The notes: generated by a model not told the origin, from the sequence alone. A stretch of DNA of 64,000 nt from Dickeya aquatica (GCF_900095885.1 NZ_LT615367.1:1178001-1242000); one strand, 5' to 3'. Counted from the first letter of the stretch, positions 7,670 to 16,555 are shown. Made by a program: numbers and translations.

Positions 7670-8977
7670 GTGATTATCAGTTCCGGCGAACCCTTATCGG
7701 GGGAGAAGCATTGCAGTCGTCACGCCTGGATGGCGCTGCTGTGCGCAGTGGTGCCCGGCGGCGGGCAGTTTTACCATCGTCAGTGGGCGAAAGGGATGGT
7801 GTTTCTGGTGCTGCTCGGCAGCTATCTGGGCGTCTTCCGGGATTTTCTGCACACCGGGCTTTGGGGCGTGTATACGCTGGGAGAAGAGGTGCCGCGCGAT
7901 AACTCTATCTTCCTGCTGGCTGAGGGGATAATCAGCCTGATTATCATCGCATTTGGCGTGCTGATTTACGCGCTGTCATGGCGCGATGCGTGGCGCAATG
8001 GCAAGCGGCGCGATGCGGGGCTGGCGCTACATAGCGTGCGTCAACAGTACCGTTTACTGCTCAGTGACGGCTTCCCTTACCTGATGATTACGCCGGGCTT
8101 TATCCTGCTGGTGTTCGTGGTGATTTTCCCGATTCTGTTTGGTTTTGCCATTGCATTTACCAACTACAACCTCTACCACACCCCGCCGGCCAAACTGGTG
8201 GAGTGGGTTGGCGTGAAGAATTTTGTCAGCATTTTTACCCTGAGTATCTGGCGCTCGACGTTCTTTGATGTGTTGCAGTGGACGGTAGTGTGGACGTTAC
8301 TTGCCACAACGCTGCAATGCACGGTGGGGGTGATGCTGGCGATTCTGGTGAATCAGAAAGATTTGCGCTTTAAGCCGCTGATCCGCACGATTTTTATTCT
8401 GCCCTGGGCGGTGCCGGGGTTTGTCACCATTTTGGTGTTCGCCGGGATGTTTAACGACTCGTTCGGCGTTATTAATAATGCGATTCTGGCTGCGCTGGGC
8501 ATCAGCCCCAAGGCCTGGCTGACCGACCCGTTCTGGACGAAAACCGCGCTGATTATGATGCAAACCTGGCTTGGTTTTCCGTTCGTGTTCGCCATGACCA
8601 CCGGCGTGTTGCAAGCCATTCCTGATGATTTGTATGAAGCCGCCACGATGGATGGCGCGAGCAACTGGACGAAGTTGCGCACCATTACGCTGCCGCTGGT
8701 GCTGTATTCGATTGCGCCGATCATCATCACCCAATACACCTTCAATTTTAACAATTTCAACATCATCTACCTGTTTAACAACGGCGGCCCGGCGGTGGCA
8801 GGCTCGAATGCCGGAGGCACGGATATTCTGGTGTCGTGGATTTATAAGCTGACGATGTCGTCATCGCAGTATGCGATTGCCGCCACTATCACCATTTTGC
8901 TGTCGGTGTTTGTGGTTGGGGTGGCGCTGTGGCAGTTCCGTGCCAGCCGCGCGTTTAAAAATGATGACATGGCTTAA
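7670..8977 (+). CDS. ganF: ABC transporter permease GanF (MalF-like)
   Basis: A 435-residue inner-membrane permease, one half of the translocation pathway for galactan oligosaccharides. It has an N-terminal block with extra membrane segments (residues ~20-110), as in MalF, then the binding-protein-dependent transport domain. The EAA loop that docks on the ATPase is YEAATMDGASNWTKLRTITL. The GTG at 7670 is taken as the start because GAAGGAG lies 6 bases upstream. An ATG at 7613 in the same frame would force translation through the second intercistronic hairpin and has no ribosome site. ganG follows after 10 bases. Confidence 0.85.
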   Translation: MIISSGEPLSGEKHCSRHAWMALLCAVVPGGGQFYHRQWAKGMVFLVLLGSYLGVFRDFLHTGLWGVYTLGEEVPRDNSIFLLAEGIISLIIIAFGVLIYALSWRDAWRNGKRRDAGLALHSVRQQYRLLLSDGFPYLMITPGFILLVFVVIFPILFGFAIAFTNYNLYHTPPAKLVEWVGVKNFVSIFTLSIWRSTFFDVLQWTVVWTLLATTLQCTVGVMLAILVNQKDLRFKPLIRTIFILPWAVPGFVTILVFAGMFNDSFGVINNAILAALGISPKAWLTDPFWTKTALIMMQTWLGFPFVFAMTTGVLQAIPDDLYEAATMDGASNWTKLRTITLPLVLYSIAPIIITQYTFNFNNFNIIYLFNNGGPAVAGSNAGGTDILVSWIYKLTMSSSQYAIAATITILLSVFVVGVALWQFRASRAFKNDDMA

Positions 8978-8987
8978 GGAGAACGCG

Positions 8988-9878
8988 ATGTTCAGATCTC
9001 AACCCAGCGCTCAGGGCTCGTCTATTCGGCGACATCAAGGCAGCATCCGGCGTGAAAAAGCGATTCGGCTGACGCTGTCCTGGCTGGTCATCATGATGGT
9101 GTCCGTCATCATTATCTATCCGCTGGTCTGGACGGTGGGCGCGTCGCTCAATGCCGGTAACAGCCTGCTCAGTACCGCCATCATTCCAGAAAACCTGTCG
9201 TTTCAGCATTATGCCGACCTGTTTAACGGCCAGGTTAACTACCTGAGCTGGTACTGGAACTCGATGAAAATCAGCTTCCTGACCATGGTGTTGACGCTGA
9301 TAAGCGTCAGTTTTACCGCCTATGCTTTTTCTCGCTTTCGCTTCAAAGGGCGGCAGAACGGGCTGATGCTGTTTCTGCTGTTGCAGATGATCCCGCAATT
9401 TTCCGCGTTGATTGCCATTTTTGTGTTGTCGCAACTGCTGGGGCTTATCAATAGCCATCTGGCGCTGGTGCTGGTGTATGTCGGCGGCATGATCCCGATG
9501 AATACCTACCTGATGAAGGGCTATCTCGACGCTATCCCCCGCGATTTGGATGAGTCGGCCCGCATGGATGGGGCCGGGAATTTCCGCATTTTTATTGAAA
9601 TCATTATGCCGCTGTCCAAACCGATTATTGCGGTGGTGGCGCTGTTCTCGTTCACCGGCCCGCTGGGGGATTTCATTCTCGCCAGTACCATTTTGCGCAC
9701 CCCGGATAAATACACGCTCCCTATCGGCCTGTATAACCTGGTGGCGCAAAAAATGGGGGCCAGTTACACCACCTATGCCGCCGGGGCGGTGCTGATTGCG
9801 GTGCCGATAGCCCTGCTGTACCTGATGTTGCAGAAATATTTTGTCTCCGGCCTGACCTCGGGCAGTACCAAAGGATGA
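8988..9878 (+). CDS. ganG: ABC transporter permease GanG (MalG-like)
   Basis: A 296-residue inner-membrane permease, partner of GanF. About six membrane segments are visible, from LTLSWLVIMMVSVIIIYPLV to the C-terminal YLMLQKYFV. The ATPase-docking EAA loop is present as DESARMDGAGNFRIFIEIIM, and the family's C-terminal glycine-rich tail GLTSGSTKG is intact. The ATG at 8988 has AAGGAG overlapping the ganF stop codon; earlier in-frame Met codons lie inside ganF. The end overlaps an ATG at 9875 in an ATGA arrangement, so ganA is probably translationally coupled. Confidence 0.88.
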   Translation: MFRSQPSAQGSSIRRHQGSIRREKAIRLTLSWLVIMMVSVIIIYPLVWTVGASLNAGNSLLSTAIIPENLSFQHYADLFNGQVNYLSWYWNSMKISFLTMVLTLISVSFTAYAFSRFRFKGRQNGLMLFLLLQMIPQFSALIAIFVLSQLLGLINSHLALVLVYVGGMIPMNTYLMKGYLDAIPRDLDESARMDGAGNFRIFIEIIMPLSKPIIAVVALFSFTGPLGDFILASTILRTPDKYTLPIGLYNLVAQKMGASYTTYAAGAVLIAVPIALLYLMLQKYFVSGLTSGSTKG

Positions 9879-9883
9879 TCACC

Positions 9884-11083
9884 ATGAAAAAGATGATACC
9901 CACATTACTGGCTGTTTCTCTTGCCCTTGCCACCTCACCGCTGATGGCGGCGGAATCGGTGGTGATTAAACCGCTGCGCAATACACCGGCCGGTTTTATC
10001 AAAGGGGCTGATATTTCTACGCTGCTGGAAGTGGAGCGGCAGGGCGCGGTGTTCTATGACGAGAATCACCAGCGGGCTGACCCGATAGTCGTGCTGAAGA
10101 AAAACGGCGTGAATTATATCCGCCTGCGGTTGTGGGTTGACCCCAAAGACGCAGCCGGAAACCCGTATGGCGGCGGTGACAATGACCTTGCCACAACGTT
10201 GGTGCTGGCTAAACGCGCCAAGGCGCAGGGCATGAAGTTGCTGCTCGATTTTCACTACAGCGATTTCTGGACTGACCCCGGTAAGCAGTTCAAGCCGAAA
10301 GCCTGGGCGAACCTCCCCTACGAGGCGCTCAAAACCGCCGTACATGATTACACTCGCGACACCATCGCCCGCTTTAAGCGCGAAGGGGTGTTGCCGGATA
10401 TGGTACAGATTGGCAATGAGGCCAATGGCGGCATTCTGTGGCCGGAGGGCAAAAGCTGGGGGCAGGGCGGCGGTGAGTTTGACCGGCTGGCCGGGTTACT
10501 CAATGCCGCGATTGCCGGTTTACGTGAGAACCTGAGCTCACCGGGTCAGGTAAAAATCATGCTGCATCTGGCTGAAGGCACGAAGAATGACACCTTCCGC
10601 TGGTGGTTTGATGAAATCACCAGGCGTGGTGTGCCCTTCGATGTGATTGGCCTGTCGATGTATACCTACTGGAATGGCCCCATCAGCGCGCTGAAAACCA
10701 ATATGGATGACATCAGCCAGCGCTATAACAAAGATGTGATTGTGGTCGAGGCCGCTTACGGCTACACGCTGGCGAATTGCGATAATGCGGAAAACAGCTT
10801 TGGCGCTAAAGAAGCCAAAGACGGCGGCTACCCGGCAACGGTGCAGGGGCAGGCGGATTTCATGCGCGATTTAATGCAAAGCGTGATTGATGTGCCCAGC
10901 CAGCGCGGCAAAGGTGTGTTTTATTGGGAGCCGGCCTGGATAACGGTGCCGGGAAATACCTGGGCGACACAGGCTGGCATGAATTACATCAATGACAATT
11001 GGAAATTAGGCAATGCCCGTGAAAATCAGGCGTTATTTAATTGTCAGGGTGAGGTGTTGCCTTCTATCAAGATATTTAAATAA
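9884..11083 (+). CDS. ganA: Endo-beta-1,4-galactanase GanA (GH53)
   Basis: A 399-residue exported glycoside hydrolase of family 53 that cuts beta-1,4-galactan, the side chain of rhamnogalacturonan I, into short oligomers. A signal peptide covers residues ~1-23 (LALATSPLMAAES). Catalytic residues are visible: acid/base Glu179 in QIGNEANGG and nucleophile Glu289 in VIVVEAAYGYT. Other family blocks are FIKGADISTLLEVE, LDFHYSDFWTDPGKQ and GVFYWEPAWI. The start at 9884 is preferred over the ATG at 9875 because AAGG lies 9 bases before it and the peptide then begins MKKM. In D. dadantii GanA is periplasmic and releases trimers to hexamers. Confidence 0.92.
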   Translation: MKKMIPTLLAVSLALATSPLMAAESVVIKPLRNTPAGFIKGADISTLLEVERQGAVFYDENHQRADPIVVLKKNGVNYIRLRLWVDPKDAAGNPYGGGDNDLATTLVLAKRAKAQGMKLLLDFHYSDFWTDPGKQFKPKAWANLPYEALKTAVHDYTRDTIARFKREGVLPDMVQIGNEANGGILWPEGKSWGQGGGEFDRLAGLLNAAIAGLRENLSSPGQVKIMLHLAEGTKNDTFRWWFDEITRRGVPFDVIGLSMYTYWNGPISALKTNMDDISQRYNKDVIVVEAAYGYTLANCDNAENSFGAKEAKDGGYPATVQGQADFMRDLMQSVIDVPSQRGKGVFYWEPAWITVPGNTWATQAGMNYINDNWKLGNARENQALFNCQGEVLPSIKIFK

Positions 11084-11109
11084 CCGAGACGCTGATTTTT
11101 TATTGTATT

Positions 11110-11135
11110 TGACGGCACGATCCCTCGTGCCGTCA
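11110..11135 (+). other. Hairpin between ganA and ganB
   Basis: Perfect 11-bp arms TGACGGCACGA/TCGTGCCGTCA with a TCCC loop in the 107-base gap between the two enzyme genes. A T-rich stretch precedes rather than follows it, so it is more likely a processing or stability element than a terminator. Confidence 0.55.
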
Positions 11136-11190
11136 GCCCCCTGAATATCAGCAGATATACCGCAAAAGAATAATGTCTTAAGGATGTTCT

Positions 11191-13248
11191 ATGAAACGAT
11201 TTCCACCTTTGTTTGCAAAGGTTGAAGGGCTATTGCATGGCGCGGATTATAATCCAGAGCAATGGGCGAATTATCCCGATGTGATTGATGATGACATTGC
11301 CATGATGCAGCAGGTGAAATGCAATGTCATGTCAGTCGGTATTTTCAGCTGGTCAAAGCTCGAACCGCAAGAGGGGCAATACCACTTTGACTGGCTCGAT
11401 ACGCTGCTGGATAAATTGCATCAGCGTGGCGTATCCGTGTTTCTGGCGACCCCGAGCGGCGCGCGCCCGGCCTGGCTGTCACAGCGTTACCCTGAGGTAC
11501 TGCGGGTCGGGCGTGACAGGGTGCAGGCCTTGCATGGCGGTCGTCATAATCATTGCCTTTCATCGCCGGTGTACCGCGAGAAAGTGCGGCAGATCAATAC
11601 CCTGCTGGCAGAGCGCTATGGCCATCACCCGGCGGTGATTGGCTGGCATATCTCTAATGAATATAGCGGTGAGTGCCATTGCGAGCGCTGCCAGCAGGCC
11701 TTTCGCCGCTGGTTACAGGCGCGTTATGTCACGCTGGAGGCCCTTAATCACGCCTGGTGGAGCGATTTCTGGAGCCACACGTATAGCGACTGGTCACAAA
11801 TTGACTCGCCCGCGCCACACGGCGAGGTTTCTATTCACGGTTTAAACCTTGACTGGCGGCGTTTTAATACGGCGCAGGCGATGGATTTTTGCGCCGGGGA
11901 GATTGCGCCATTAAAACGGGTGAATCCGGCGTTACCGGCCACCACCAACTTTATGGAATATTTCTACGACTACGATTACTGGCAGTTTGCGCAGGTGCTG
12001 GATTTCGTCTCCTGGGACAGTTACCCGATGTGGCACCGCGATAAAGACGACGCCACGCTTGCCTGCTATACCGCCATGTACCACGACCTGATGCGCTCGC
12101 TAAAACAGGGGCAGCCGTTTGTCCTGATGGAGTCTACGCCCAGCACCACCAACTGGCAGCCGCTGAGTAAGCTGAAAAAACCGGGCATGCATATTCTGTC
12201 TTCGCTACAGGCGGTGGCGCACGGAGCGGATGCGGTGCAGTATTTCCAGTGGCGTAAAAGCCGCGGGTCGGTGGAGAAATTCCACGGCGCGGTGGTTGAT
12301 CACGTCGGGCATGTTGATACCCGCGTCGGGCGCGAGGTGGCGGCGCTTGGCGATATGCTCTCGAAGCTTGGCGATGTTGCGGGCAGCCGGGTTGAGGCGC
12401 AGGTGGCCATCCTGTTTGACTGGGAGAGCCGCTGGGCAATGGATGATGCACAAGGGCCGCGCAATCTCGGGCTGGAGTATGAAAAAACGCTGGCAGAACA
12501 CTATCGGCCATTTTGGGAGCAGGGGGTGGCGGTGGATGTGATTAACGCCGATGGGGATTTCAGCGCTTACCGGCTACTGATAGCACCGATGCTCTATATG
12601 GTGCGCCCCGGCTTTGCCGAACGGCTGGAGGCGTTTGTGCGTCAGGGCGGGCAGGTGGTGATGACCTACTGGAGCGGCATTGTTAATGAAAGCGACCTGT
12701 GTCATTTAGGCGGTTTTCCCGGCCCGCTGCGCGCGCTTTTCGGCATTTGGGCTGAGGAGATTGACTGCCTGGCGGAGGGGGAATTTAACCGCGTGCTGGG
12801 AGTTGCTGGCAACACGCTGGGGCTCAAAGGGCCTTATCAGGCACGCCATTTGTGTGAGCTTATTCATCTGGAAGGCGCGCTGGCGCAAGCCAGTTATTGT
12901 GATGATTTTTATGCCAGGCGCCCGGCTGTGACCGTCAATCATGTCGGTGAAGGCAAAGCCTGGTATGTCACCTCACGCAACGATCTGGCATTCCAGCGGG
13001 ATTTTTTCACCGCGCTTATCCGCGAGCTGGCGCTGCCGCGTGCGCTGGAAACCGTGTTGCCGCCGGGCGTGAGCGCCCAGCGCCGTAGCCACCCTGATGA
13101 GGAGTTTATTTTTATCGGTAACTACAGCGCCCAGCCGCAGTCTGTGGCGGTGCCAGCCGGTTATTGCGATAAATTGACCGGTGAACCGGTGACGGATATT
13201 GCCCTCAGCGCCTGGGGATGCCGGGTGCTCCATCGCCACCTTGCCTGA
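11191..13248 (+). CDS. ganB: Beta-galactosidase/exo-galactanase GanB (GH42)
   Basis: A 685-residue cytoplasmic GH42 beta-galactosidase that releases galactose from imported galactan oligomers. The catalytic acid/base is Glu157 in HISNEYSG and the nucleophile Glu314 in VLMESTPS. The zinc cluster typical of many GH42 enzymes is complete: Cys122 and the trio Cys162, Cys164 and Cys167 in ECHCERC. The N-terminal ADYNPEQW block and the trimerisation domain (VAILFDWES) are present and the length is normal. No signal peptide is seen. AAGGAT precedes the ATG. A stem-loop separates it from the following EIIB-like gene. Confidence 0.92.
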   Translation: MKRFPPLFAKVEGLLHGADYNPEQWANYPDVIDDDIAMMQQVKCNVMSVGIFSWSKLEPQEGQYHFDWLDTLLDKLHQRGVSVFLATPSGARPAWLSQRYPEVLRVGRDRVQALHGGRHNHCLSSPVYREKVRQINTLLAERYGHHPAVIGWHISNEYSGECHCERCQQAFRRWLQARYVTLEALNHAWWSDFWSHTYSDWSQIDSPAPHGEVSIHGLNLDWRRFNTAQAMDFCAGEIAPLKRVNPALPATTNFMEYFYDYDYWQFAQVLDFVSWDSYPMWHRDKDDATLACYTAMYHDLMRSLKQGQPFVLMESTPSTTNWQPLSKLKKPGMHILSSLQAVAHGADAVQYFQWRKSRGSVEKFHGAVVDHVGHVDTRVGREVAALGDMLSKLGDVAGSRVEAQVAILFDWESRWAMDDAQGPRNLGLEYEKTLAEHYRPFWEQGVAVDVINADGDFSAYRLLIAPMLYMVRPGFAERLEAFVRQGGQVVMTYWSGIVNESDLCHLGGFPGPLRALFGIWAEEIDCLAEGEFNRVLGVAGNTLGLKGPYQARHLCELIHLEGALAQASYCDDFYARRPAVTVNHVGEGKAWYVTSRNDLAFQRDFFTALIRELALPRALETVLPPGVSAQRRSHPDEEFIFIGNYSAQPQSVAVPAGYCDKLTGEPVTDIALSAWGCRVLHRHLA

Positions 13249-13264
13249 TTGCCCTGTCTTCACC

Positions 13265-13289
13265 ACGCCTGGCCACCCGCGTCAGGCGT
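13265..13289 (+). other. Hairpin between ganB and the EIIB-like gene
   Basis: Perfect 7-bp arms ACGCCTG/CAGGCGT with an 11-base loop, in an 85-base gap and without a U tract. It is the third non-terminator hairpin in this operon, each placed in a long intercistronic gap. Confidence 0.4.
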
Positions 13290-13333
13290 TATCAATCCCA
13301 TCGCTTCATCACACCATGCCAAGGAGTATATCC

Positions 13334-13702
13334 ATGATTAAGCTGCGTGCATTTACCCGTTATTTTAGCCAGCCTAAACCCGCCCCGGCGTTTACGGAGG
13401 CCGAGAAACAGCATATTCAGCGCCTGCTGCATGGCTTTGGCGGTCAGGCGAATATCGAACAGGTTGATGCCTGCATTACCCGCCTGCGCGTCACGGTGAA
13501 AAACCTCAAGCTGGTTGACTCACAGGGGCTACAACAGGAAGGCGCATTAGGCGTGATTATTCTCGGCCAGCAAGTCCACGCGATATTTGGTCAGCAATCC
13601 GATGCGCTACGCCAGTTATTAACGGAGCACTTCTCTCGTGAAGGGGGGAATAATAAAGCGATAAAAATAACCGTTATAATTATTTCTGAAATACACGAAT
13701 AA
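13334..13702 (+). CDS. Orphan PTS EIIB domain protein (glucose family) at the end of the gan operon
   Basis: A 122-residue free-standing domain matching the EIIB domain of glucose/N-acetylglucosamine PTS permeases. The phosphorylatable cysteine is Cys47 in VDACITRLRVTVKN, and the ALGVIILGQQVHAIFG element completes the domain core. No EIIA or EIIC gene lies nearby, although the operon encodes an ABC importer. AAGGAGTAT lies before the ATG at 13334. A strong terminator follows, so it looks like the last gene of the ganEFGAB transcript. Its job is unknown: a phosphorylation-state sensor, or a partner for a distant EIIC, is conceivable. I do not recall it among the eight gan genes studied in D. 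dadantii. Confidence 0.75.
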   Translation: MIKLRAFTRYFSQPKPAPAFTEAEKQHIQRLLHGFGGQANIEQVDACITRLRVTVKNLKLVDSQGLQQEGALGVIILGQQVHAIFGQQSDALRQLLTEHFSREGGNNKAIKITVIIISEIHE

Positions 13703-13715
13703 AACAGTGATATTG

Positions 13716-13748
13716 GGCGGGGCGAGAATCTCTCCCCGCCAGTTTTTT
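13716..13748 (+). terminator. Rho-independent terminator of the gan operon
   Basis: GC-rich stem GGCGGGG/CCCCGCC (13716-13740), extended inward by GAG/CTC, followed by a T6 run. Strong and correctly placed after the EIIB-like gene. Confidence 0.9.
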
Positions 13749-13761
13749 ATGGGTGTGTTAG

Positions 13762-13795
13762 AAAAAAAAGAGGATAACCATAAAGCGTTATCCTC
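13762..13795 (-). terminator. Rho-independent terminator of ganL
   Basis: 9-bp stem GAGGATAAC/GTTATCCTC with an 8-base loop; on the minus strand it is followed by a T8 run. It ends the ganL message, back to back with the gan operon terminator. Confidence 0.88.
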
Positions 13796-13888
13796 GAATC
13801 ACAGCGAATCAATAATCCATATACAAAAATAATGATGAAGATGATATTTCAGAGAGTGCGGTTATGCGTTCAGTGTATGCGCCCGTTA

Positions 13889-15151
13889 TTACCACCAGGC
13901 TTCGACCTGCACCCCCGCATTCCAGGTATTACTGGCGGTGCCGTCTTTAAACGGTTTACCATCCTGGCTGTCATTCAGATAGGAGGTATAAAAGCGCAGT
14001 TCCGGGCGTGACATAAACGCAGGGCCGGCGGCCAATGCCACGGCCAGCGTATATTTCTGACCGCTTTGCTTAAATGAAGTGCCATTTTTAAAGTTGTCTT
14101 TCTGGGTAAAGGCCCCAACCTCACCAATACCGCGCACATAATCGGTAAACTGATATTGCATGCGTCCGACCAGCGACAATAATCGGGTGGTATCGGTCGC
14201 TTCATTAATCTGGTTGGCCGAGCCCCAGGTCAGCACATGATTGAAAGAGAGACGGTCAGTCAATGGAATAAGGCCGGTATTAATCACGCGATAGCCGGTT
14301 GCGCTGTTGACCTGATTCCACATGTCATACCAGCCACCGCCTTGCGACACCATGTTTTGCGCCAGGCCTTTATTGGCGTATTGCAGCACCACTTTGTTAT
14401 AGCCACCCAGCATGTCCTGACTGATTTCGCCGGTCAGCATCACGCCGTTATCTGCGTCATACAGGCCGCCGAACTCTTTTTGTTTTTTGGTGACGTTGGG
14501 CATGGCGTAGTCAATACCAAATTCCGTCCAGGCTCCTTTCCAGGGTTTCAGCCCGGCATAGCGCACATCGGCATAGTTGATGTTGACGTTACTGTTGCCA
14601 TTAATGCGGTCATCAACCGCATTGGCATCACCCCGCAGCCAGGCGACCGACAATGCGCCAGGGCCAAGGCTGTAGTTTTCCAGCCCGGCACCGGAGCCGG
14701 AAATATTCCAGTATTTGGTGTCGATAATATGCAGGTCGTGGCGCTGGTAATAGCGTTTCCCGCCCCAGATAACCGCATTACGATCGCCGGGAACCAGGCC
14801 TTTGACTTGTAAATTTAACTGACGCAGGCCGAATTGGGCATCATTACCGAGGGTGGTTTCATTGTCGTTAGATCCATCAGACACCATGCTGACCATGCTA
14901 TCAACGTAGAAACTGACGTCATCTTTTTTGTACACCTCGGAACCTAACTCCACCTCGCCATAGGTATCGTTTTCGTTACCCAGCCGACCTATTTTGTTTT
15001 TCTGCCATTGCGCCATACCGCCGTCGTTTGATACGCCGACACCACCGCGCAGATAACCATGAAAATCAACAGGAATATTGGCCGCGAGCAGCGGCCCGCA
15101 GGTCAGCATAGCGGTGAGAGCGGTAGGGACTGTCAGGCGTTTGATGTTCAT
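13889..15151 (-). CDS. ganL: Outer-membrane galactan porin GanL (LamB/maltoporin family)
   Basis: A 420-residue outer-membrane sugar porin. A signal peptide (MNIKRLTVPTALTAMLTCGP, ending LLAA) precedes the maltoporin-like start DFHGYLRGGVGVS. Family marks are GRLGNENDTYGEVELG, the RYYQRHDLHIIDTKYWNISG block (WGGKRYYQRHDLHI quoted in part) and the C-terminal beta strand ending in aromatic residues (VEAWW), needed for membrane assembly. GAGGT precedes the ATG at 15149-15151; the more upstream Met is not supported. In D. dadantii a ganL mutant cannot grow on galactan. Transcribed divergently from ganR. Confidence 0.9.
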   Translation of the reverse strand: MNIKRLTVPTALTAMLTCGPLLAANIPVDFHGYLRGGVGVSNDGGMAQWQKNKIGRLGNENDTYGEVELGSEVYKKDDVSFYVDSMVSMVSDGSNDNETTLGNDAQFGLRQLNLQVKGLVPGDRNAVIWGGKRYYQRHDLHIIDTKYWNISGSGAGLENYSLGPGALSVAWLRGDANAVDDRINGNSNVNINYADVRYAGLKPWKGAWTEFGIDYAMPNVTKKQKEFGGLYDADNGVMLTGEISQDMLGGYNKVVLQYANKGLAQNMVSQGGGWYDMWNQVNSATGYRVINTGLIPLTDRLSFNHVLTWGSANQINEATDTTRLLSLVGRMQYQFTDYVRGIGEVGAFTQKDNFKNGTSFKQSGQKYTLAVALAAGPAFMSRPELRFYTSYLNDSQDGKPFKDGTASNTWNAGVQVEAWW

Positions 15152-15177
15152 AATGACCTCGTGTTGCTTGTTGTTAT

Positions 15178-15191
15178 GTATTACGTTCACA
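15178..15191 (+). promoter_or_regulatory. Candidate GanR operator, ganL side
   Basis: GTATTACGTTCACA, 27 bases upstream of the ganL start codon. An exact inverted copy lies at 15317-15330 on the ganR side. The shared GTATTACGT core also occurs between ganK and ganE. Confidence 0.55.
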
Positions 15192-15316
15192 TTTATTGCT
15201 CAATAAAATGCCTAAACGCAAAACTCGGCAATGCGTTCGTTTGTTTGTTGTGATTTAGTGCAAATAAATCATTTTGTTTTGTAAAAACTGGTGAGCTTCA
15301 TCACGAGTTTCTTGTT

Positions 15317-15330
15317 TGTGAACGTAATAC
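15317..15330 (-). promoter_or_regulatory. Candidate GanR operator, ganR side
   Basis: TGTGAACGTAATAC, the exact reverse complement of the site at 15178-15191, 139 bases away start to start. Two identical sites in a divergent promoter region suit a LacI-type repressor that loops DNA or controls ganL and itself. Confidence 0.55.
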
Positions 15331-15425
15331 TTTTTGTTGGATTGGGCAGAGTGTGCGGTAGCCCATGAGTTTTTCTTGGGGCCTGCTGTTACAATTTACA
15401 GAAAACCACGACGGGAAAGCCGGCC

Positions 15426-16499
15426 ATGAAGTCGAAAAGCGCTACGTTAGAAGATGTTGCACGCCATGCAGGCGTTTCTTATCAAACCGTATCTCGGGTA
15501 TTGAATAAATCGGCTAATGTCTCTGAAGCCACGCGCCGCAAGGTTGAGCAGGCAATAGAATTGCTGCGTTATGTGCCTAACCGCCTGGCCCAGCAACTGG
15601 TGGGTAAACAGAGTATGACCATTGGGCTGGTGACGACCTCGCTGGCGTTACATGCGCCTTCACAGGTGGCCGCCGCCGTAAAAAGATATGCGAATACGGA
15701 AGGTTATCAGGTGTTGATCTCGATGATTGATGAGAACGTCAATCATGGCATTCAGGATTCCATCAATGAACTCAAGTCACAGCGGGTTGATAAGGTTATC
15801 ATCAATGTGCCGCTGGAAACCGATGAAGCAGAACGTATTGCGACGGATAACGACGATATTCTGTGTCTCTTTCTGGATGTTGACCCCTATAGCTCTGTGT
15901 TTAATGTGTCGTTCAATCCGGCAGATGGCACACGAGCCAGCGTGAAGTATCTCTACGAACTGGGGCACCGTGATATTGCCTTGCTGGCAGGGCCGGCAGG
16001 CTCGGTGTCGGCGCGGCTGCGTTTGAAAAACTGGCTGGAAACGCTGGAGGGGTATGGGCTTGCCCCTGTCAGCGTGTTGCACGGCAACTGGGATGCGCAA
16101 AGCGGTTATGCCTGTGCGCTACAGATGCTGCGCGAAACGCCGCAGTTCAGTGCGGTACTGGTGGCGAACGACCAAATGGCGCTGGGCGTATTGAGCGCGT
16201 TTCATCAGAATCAGCAGACCATTCCCGGTCAGAAATCAGTGATTGGCTATGACGGCACGTATGAAAGTTCGTTTTTTCATCCGGCATTGACCACCGTATC
16301 GCTGGATCTCGACTTGCAGGGAAAAGAGGCGGTGCAGCGGCTGCTGGGAGCCAGCGATAGCGACATGCAGCGATCTTCCTCCATTCTGCCTGCCCGGCTG
16401 GTTGTGCGTAATTCCACTGGCCCGCGCAGTGACGAACAGCGTGATTTACAGCAAATTGCCGACGAGTTGCGGCAAATTGCCCATCGGCTGAGTCAATAG
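15426..16499 (+). CDS. ganR: LacI-family transcriptional regulator GanR
   Basis: A 357-residue LacI/GalR-type regulator. Residues ~6-30 form the helix-turn-helix (ATLEDVARHAGVSYQTVSRV), followed by the hinge region RYVPNRLAQQLVG and a periplasmic-binding-protein-like effector domain (TIGLVTTSLALHAPS ... VIGYDGTYESSFFHPALTTV, each shortened here). The sequence is strongly LacI-like in its DNA-reading head. It is divergent from ganL and faces two identical 14-bp sites. The presumed inducer is galactose or a galactan oligomer, by analogy with the family. An extended polar tail of ~30 residues rich in Gln and Glu may support oligomerisation. Confidence 0.88.
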   Translation: MKSKSATLEDVARHAGVSYQTVSRVLNKSANVSEATRRKVEQAIELLRYVPNRLAQQLVGKQSMTIGLVTTSLALHAPSQVAAAVKRYANTEGYQVLISMIDENVNHGIQDSINELKSQRVDKVIINVPLETDEAERIATDNDDILCLFLDVDPYSSVFNVSFNPADGTRASVKYLYELGHRDIALLAGPAGSVSARLRLKNWLETLEGYGLAPVSVLHGNWDAQSGYACALQMLRETPQFSAVLVANDQMALGVLSAFHQNQQTIPGQKSVIGYDGTYESSFFHPALTTVSLDLDLQGKEAVQRLLGASDSDMQRSSSILPARLVVRNSTGPRSDEQRDLQQIADELRQIAHRLSQ

Positions 16500-16555
16500 T
16501 GGCGGGCAAACACCCTGCACGCCAGAAGAAATAACCCCGTCAGGATAATGAGATA

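Noticed and set aside
8955..9749. Long minus-strand frame (264 codons) opposite ganG
   Set aside because: His/Gln/Arg-rich shadow of a GC-rich gene, no ribosome site, no recognisable domain; ganG on the other strand is certain.
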